Assembly: GCF_022819365.1 (NCBI RefSeq)
Contig: NZ_CP089289.1
Coordinates: 496,001-560,000, forward strand
Length of the DNA stretch: 64,000 nucleotides
Source: Candidatus Nanosynbacter sp. HMT-352
GTDB lineage: Bacteria > Patescibacteriota > Saccharimonadia > Saccharimonadales > Saccharimonadaceae
Direction of reading: 5' to 3'
Shown here: piece after piece, positions 60,634 through 64,000 of the stretch
Position numbering within the stretch: position 1 is the first letter of the stretch
How the letters are laid out: every line of letters starts with the position of its first letter
The notes under the pieces: generated by a model
Databases searched by the model: none
Told to the model about the DNA's origin: nothing
What the model saw: the letters and a program-made list of their open reading frames with translations, nothing else
Program-made: the position numbers and the translations under genes

Positions 60634-61329
60634 TCATTCATCCCTCTTTTTCTGTTTTTTAACAATAAATAACATAATGAACGCCGCAACAATTACACCA
60701 ATACCAGCAGCCATAATCATCCATAAATTAATTCCCGTATTAGCCAAAGCCTTACTTATCTCTTTAACAATCTTTGGAATAACAATAACATCTTCAGTGG
60801 TCTTTTTCGGAGTCGTAAATGAAAAATCAGCAATCCGCACTACTTCTGGGGATGTTGCATTATCCTTCAGCTTAGTCGTAACACGACCGTTATAGGTATG
60901 TTCTGGAACTGGCGGCATAAAATTATTACCCGGATGATTATTCTGCCAATTTGAAAAATCCAACACCCATATATTTCCGTTAACTTTAAGCTCGCTATCC
61001 CGTCCCAAAACAAAAGTCCGACCATTAAACTCAACCTTCAAATCGTGTTGACCTGTCGCAGGATTAGCTATTGTATGCACCGCATCATAAACACCATATA
61101 CCAACAAATCTTTCCCATTTACCAAATCAAATTTAGAGAATTTTGGCAGAAAAATCGGACAAATTGACTCATTCATCTGACTGCCAGTTTCCAGAGAATC
61201 ATGAGTACAATCAGTAATCACTTGCGACAAATTAGAATTAGCCGACGAATCCGCGAAAGCCGAATAAGGACTGCTCAAAGTAGCTAGTAGTGTTATGACG
61301 ATGAATAATTTTTTTACTCTATTTTTCAT
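60634..61329 (-). CDS. Small surface protein with a LANTG sorting-like C-terminus
   Basis: 231 residues from the ATG at 61329 (AAGG 6 nt upstream, overlapping the stop region of the RCC1 gene); a TTG at 61335 is rejected. Signal peptide (KLFIVITLLATLSSPYSAFA-DS). The mature N-terminus SSANSNLSQVITDC resembles that of the 59939 protein. A beta-rich region follows (TYNGRVTTKLKDNATSPEVV), then LANTG, a hydrophobic stretch (LWMIMAAGIGVIVAAFIMLF) and KKQKKRDE. This fits the small anchored partner (CscD-like) of WxL clusters, or a plain single-TM protein. Confidence 0.8.
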   Translation of the reverse strand: MKNRVKKLFIVITLLATLSSPYSAFADSSANSNLSQVITDCTHDSLETGSQMNESICPIFLPKFSKFDLVNGKDLLVYGVYDAVHTIANPATGQHDLKVEFNGRTFVLGRDSELKVNGNIWVLDFSNWQNNHPGNNFMPPVPEHTYNGRVTTKLKDNATSPEVVRIADFSFTTPKKTTEDVIVIPKIVKEISKALANTGINLWMIMAAGIGVIVAAFIMLFIVKKQKKRDE

Positions 61330-61337
61330 ACTCAACC

Positions 61338-63770
61338 TTATTGCGCTGTTACCGTTAATGTCATTGGTAGTTCATAAGTTCCTGGTTTTTGATATGCTGG
61401 AATAGTCTGGTTTAATCGAACGTTCCGTAGCAAAAATGCGCACCCCAATTGACCAGTTGACCCGCTGCTGCTCATCAATGTAACGCCGTTAGCCGTAGCG
61501 GTCCCTACCTTAAATTGAGAATCAACACCCTTTGATATTCCTGATGTTTGGCAAGTTGACCCGCTCAATGAACTACCCGAAGCTAAGACAGATGATGTGC
61601 CAAAATTGACAGACAGAAATCCCTGATCGCCATTAGTGCCGTTGAACATATACGATTCTGTGCCGCCAGTTCGCTTCCACTTGGCGGTCACACCGTCAGA
61701 TGCCGACAACACAACGCTCCACCCAGAGCTGGTCTGTGTATTCGTAACTTCAATTTGCTTCGAACTTGAGTTAGATAAGAGGGCGTTGGTAATTACACTA
61801 CTGCTACCAATAATGGAATTATCAAAATTCGTGACAGGATTCACGACCGTAGCGCCAGCATTATCCCTAAAACGAATGTCTAACGATCCAGGAGCAGTCT
61901 TAAATTCTGGATACATTGTGTAGCTGTCAATACTAGATCCAGGAGCGGCAGTCGTGTCGGTTACCACACGGACACAATAGCTGGTGTTTTGTTCCAAGCC
62001 ATTATCCGCCAAGACAAGGTCCCATAAACCAGTCTGCCCTGACTCAATGCCTTGATAATTAGTAAAAGTTAACGATGAATCAGTTGTTGGACGAACAATC
62101 GATTGGTGGGCGTAATTGTGACTGTTGGTGGGCAGCACTGGATTGTCAGAGATAGCACTAATGGCTGTTTGATGCGCTGGGCCGGTGACAGCATAACGCA
62201 GACTGGAGTTTGTAGTAATATTTTGCCAATCACCAGACGACACAGCACTACAACTGGTGGCAGTTTTCTTGGCATATTGAGCGCGAAGTTTCATGTTGCC
62301 AGGAGGAACTGTGGTGTTCTGAAGAGTTTTATTGCCGTCCGCCGTCAGACCCACCCTAATCCGGAACGAACTGCCAACTTCTGGTAAAGTGGCCACCGCA
62401 TTGGTTGCAGCCAATGGCGTTCCTGGCTGAACGGCATTGTTCCATTTATATAACCGACTAGCTGATTGCTCAACTGGCACATTAACGCCAACTGAACTAA
62501 CTGCCAACGGGATTGACGAGTTGGTGGTGGAGTTGTTACCCAGTTGCCCATATTCATTATTTCCCCAGCAGTAGGCTTTACCTTCGTTGGTGAGAGCGCA
62601 GGTGTAGTCGCTGCCGGCAGTAATGGACTGGAAGCTGACGCCGGCTGGCATTTGGACGGCGACTGGGGTTGATGAATTGGTGGTCGAGTTGTTACCCAGT
62701 TGACCACTACTACCATATCCCCAGCAGTAGGCTTTGCCTTCGCTGGTGATGGCGCAGGTGTAGTCGCTGCCGGCAGTAATGGACTGGAAGCTGACGCCGG
62801 CTGGCATTTGGACGGCGACTGGGATGCGGGAGTTGGTGGTCGAGTTGTTACCCAGTTGACCACCATTACCCCGCCCCCAGCAGTAGGCTTTGCCTTCGCT
62901 GGTGATGGCGCAGGTGTAGTAATAGCCAGCGGCGATGGACTGGAAGCGAGCAACGCCGGCTGGCATTTGGACGGCGACTGGGATGCGGGAGTTGGTGGTC
63001 GAGTTGTTACCCAGTTGACCACCATTACCCCGCCCCCAGCAGTAGGCTTTGCCTTCGCTGGTGATGGCGCAGGTGTAGTAATAGCCAGCGGCGATGGACT
63101 GGAAGCGAGCAACGCCGGCTGGCATTTGGACGGCGACTGGGATGCGGGAGTTGGTGGTGGAGTTGTTACCCAGTTGACCTTGGCCGTTCCATCCCCAGCA
63201 GTAGGCTTTGCCTTCGTTGGTGAGGGCGCAGGTGTGGTAATAGCCGACAGTAATGGACTGGAAGCTGACGCCGGCTGGCATTTGGACGGCGACTGGGATG
63301 CGGGAGTTGGTGGTGGAGTTGTTACCCAGTTGACCTTGGCCGTTCCATCCCCAGCAGTAGGCTTTGCCTTCGTTGGTGAGGGCGCAGGTGTGGTAATAGC
63401 CGACAGTAATGGACTGGAAGCTGACGCCGGCTGGCATTTGGACGGCGACTGGGATGCGGGAGTTGGTGGTGGAGTTGTTACCCAGTTGACCTTGGCCGTT
63501 CCATCCCCAGCAGTAGGCTTTGCCTTCGTTGGTGAGGGCGCAGGTGTGGCCGTAACCAATAGTAATTTGACTAAATGACCATTCCATATCTCCCATCACC
63601 GTCGCACTACTCTGACGAGTCAATAGATTTCCAACCGTAAAGAATATGCCAACGACCACACAGATCATGAGGCTGGCAAACAAAACAAGCCGAGGACCAG
63701 CAAATCGCCGCTGATTGATCATTAATCTTTGGTTTTTATTCATTTCCGACATCATCGTATTAAGATGCAC
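61338..63770 (-). CDS. Large surface protein: RCC1 beta-propeller with a WxL-like C-terminal domain
   Basis: Up to 810 residues; GTG at 63770, though ATGs at 63755, 63752 and 63743 are alternatives. Signal anchor at about residues 28-50 (LVLFASLMICVVVGIFFTVG). Seven RCC1-type repeats of 52-53 residues (residues 66 to ~430; each with CALTNEGKAYCWG and QLGNNSTTNS), exactly one seven-bladed propeller, with two Cys per blade. Then a Fn3-like middle region (SYCVRVVTDTTAAPG) and a C-terminal module (SSGWSVVLSASDG ... GTYELPMTLTVTAQ) shared with the 59939 protein. Several repeats are near-identical at DNA level and GC-richer than the surroundings. Probably a host-contact protein; this is inference. 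Confidence 0.85.
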   Translation of the reverse strand: MHLNTMMSEMNKNQRLMINQRRFAGPRLVLFASLMICVVVGIFFTVGNLLTRQSSATVMGDMEWSFSQITIGYGHTCALTNEGKAYCWGWNGQGQLGNNSTTNSRIPVAVQMPAGVSFQSITVGYYHTCALTNEGKAYCWGWNGQGQLGNNSTTNSRIPVAVQMPAGVSFQSITVGYYHTCALTNEGKAYCWGWNGQGQLGNNSTTNSRIPVAVQMPAGVARFQSIAAGYYYTCAITSEGKAYCWGRGNGGQLGNNSTTNSRIPVAVQMPAGVARFQSIAAGYYYTCAITSEGKAYCWGRGNGGQLGNNSTTNSRIPVAVQMPAGVSFQSITAGSDYTCAITSEGKAYCWGYGSSGQLGNNSTTNSSTPVAVQMPAGVSFQSITAGSDYTCALTNEGKAYCWGNNEYGQLGNNSTTNSSIPLAVSSVGVNVPVEQSASRLYKWNNAVQPGTPLAATNAVATLPEVGSSFRIRVGLTADGNKTLQNTTVPPGNMKLRAQYAKKTATSCSAVSSGDWQNITTNSSLRYAVTGPAHQTAISAISDNPVLPTNSHNYAHQSIVRPTTDSSLTFTNYQGIESGQTGLWDLVLADNGLEQNTSYCVRVVTDTTAAPGSSIDSYTMYPEFKTAPGSLDIRFRDNAGATVVNPVTNFDNSIIGSSSVITNALLSNSSSKQIEVTNTQTSSGWSVVLSASDGVTAKWKRTGGTESYMFNGTNGDQGFLSVNFGTSSVLASGSSLSGSTCQTSGISKGVDSQFKVGTATANGVTLMSSSGSTGQLGCAFLLRNVRLNQTIPAYQKPGTYELPMTLTVTAQ
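62481..63575 (-). repeat. Tandem RCC1 repeat array, period 156-159 bp
   Basis: Seven units. Units 1-3 share long blocks at 156-bp spacing (starting near 63493, 63337 and 63181). Units 4 and 5 appear identical over their length at 159-bp spacing. The units are GC-rich relative to flanking DNA. Recent duplication or gene conversion is likely and copy number may vary. Confidence 0.9.
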
Positions 63771-63814
63771 CTTCGACTTCTACTATTTTTATTAATAATT
63801 AACTTGTGGTTATC

Positions 63815-63820
63815 ATTATA
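63815..63820 (-). promoter_or_regulatory. Extended -10 of the RCC1-LANTG unit
   Basis: TATAAT preceded by TGC. Leader of about 40 nt to the GTG at 63770. The remaining 63771-63851 stretch holds nothing else recognisable. Confidence 0.6.
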
Positions 63821-63851
63821 GCATAAGTTTTTTAATATAACATAAAAATTC

Positions 63852-64000
63852 TTATAATAATTGATCACCAAATTTTGCCAAAATCATAACAACAGCCAAA
63901 GTGATGATTATCATCAGCAGCACTATGTCATAATCATTTTGAACAAATTTTTTTACTTTTTTTCCAGTGATAACCCCAGTTAGGATATTGTATCTTGTCA
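63852..64000 (-). CDS. C-terminus of a membrane protein (partial)
   Basis: The last 48 codons of a minus-strand gene that continues beyond the right edge. The visible end is basic (TGKKVKKFVQNDYDI) and then a TM segment (VLLMIIITLAVVMILA) with a short tail KFGDQLL. It lies just upstream of the RCC1 gene on the same strand and could be part of the surface cluster. A signal peptidase or another anchored component would fit, but the fragment is too short to name. Confidence 0.6.
   Translation of the reverse strand, partial: TRYNILTGVITGKKVKKFVQNDYDIVLLMIIITLAVVMILAKFGDQLL

Noticed and set aside
62345-63578. Two long open frames across the RCC1 repeats in other frames (404 codons minus, 292 codons plus), proline/serine- or glycine/aspartate-rich.
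   Set aside because: They are shadows of the 156-159 bp repeats, which propagate any open frame. The RCC1 frame gives a recognisable fold with signal sequence and C-terminal domain.

Overview
The window looks like a core-genome segment of a Candidate Phyla Radiation bacterium, most probably a Saccharibacterium (TM7). This is inferred from gene content and style: compact genes, moderate AT richness, type B L31, CPR-style unknown families, UGA used as a stop and read by a retained RF2, and almost no biosynthetic metabolism. No tRNA, rRNA, CRISPR array, transposase or integrase was recognised. Most genes are on the minus strand; eight lie on the plus strand, mostly alone and divergent from their neighbours.

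Layout. 1-5.7 kb: partial glyS, recO with a small two-component pair, xseA/xseB and a UPF0104-type membrane protein. 5.7-7.3 kb: a Trm11-like methyltransferase and rpmA on the plus strand. 7.3-14 kb: prfB-ftsE-ftsX followed by a PcsB-like coiled-coil CHAP hydrolase, a Ctp protease and a response regulator. 14-21.6 kb: hpt (+), then serS-hpf-secA-M16 peptidase and murD. 21.6-31.1 kb: a collagen-like surface protein, uppP, a PadR-controlled ABC transporter operon with a PspC protein, an unknown protein, a CNNM protein and a DUF2207 protein. 31-38 kb: greA, lysS, and the frr-uppS-rseP-proS block, which lacks its usual cdsA and dxr. 38-46 kb: recF, a coiled-coil/DUF5663 pair, rpsB-tsf, rpmE2-prfA-prmC with two unknown genes among them. 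46-54 kb: LCP transferase, lepB, parAB, rplU, galU with a Tim44-like membrane protein. 54-64 kb: an LAETG surface protein, ileS with a T-box leader, a LiaF-like protein, and a surface-protein cluster (DUF916-like, WxL-like, LANTG protein, WxL-like RCC1 propeller) that runs off the right edge.

Two signals stand out. First, about two dozen promoters have a -10 hexamer, often an extended TGnTATAAT, ending only 6-10 nt before the start codon. Their mRNAs should be leaderless or nearly so. Ribosomal-protein genes, operon-internal genes and secreted surface proteins instead have clear Shine-Dalgarno leaders. Second, the right end resembles the Csc/WxL cell-surface clusters of Gram-positive bacteria, which would make sense for an epibiont attaching to a host. 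The ileS leader folds by eye into a textbook T-box tRNA-binding bulge, enclosed in an unusual terminator-like stem.
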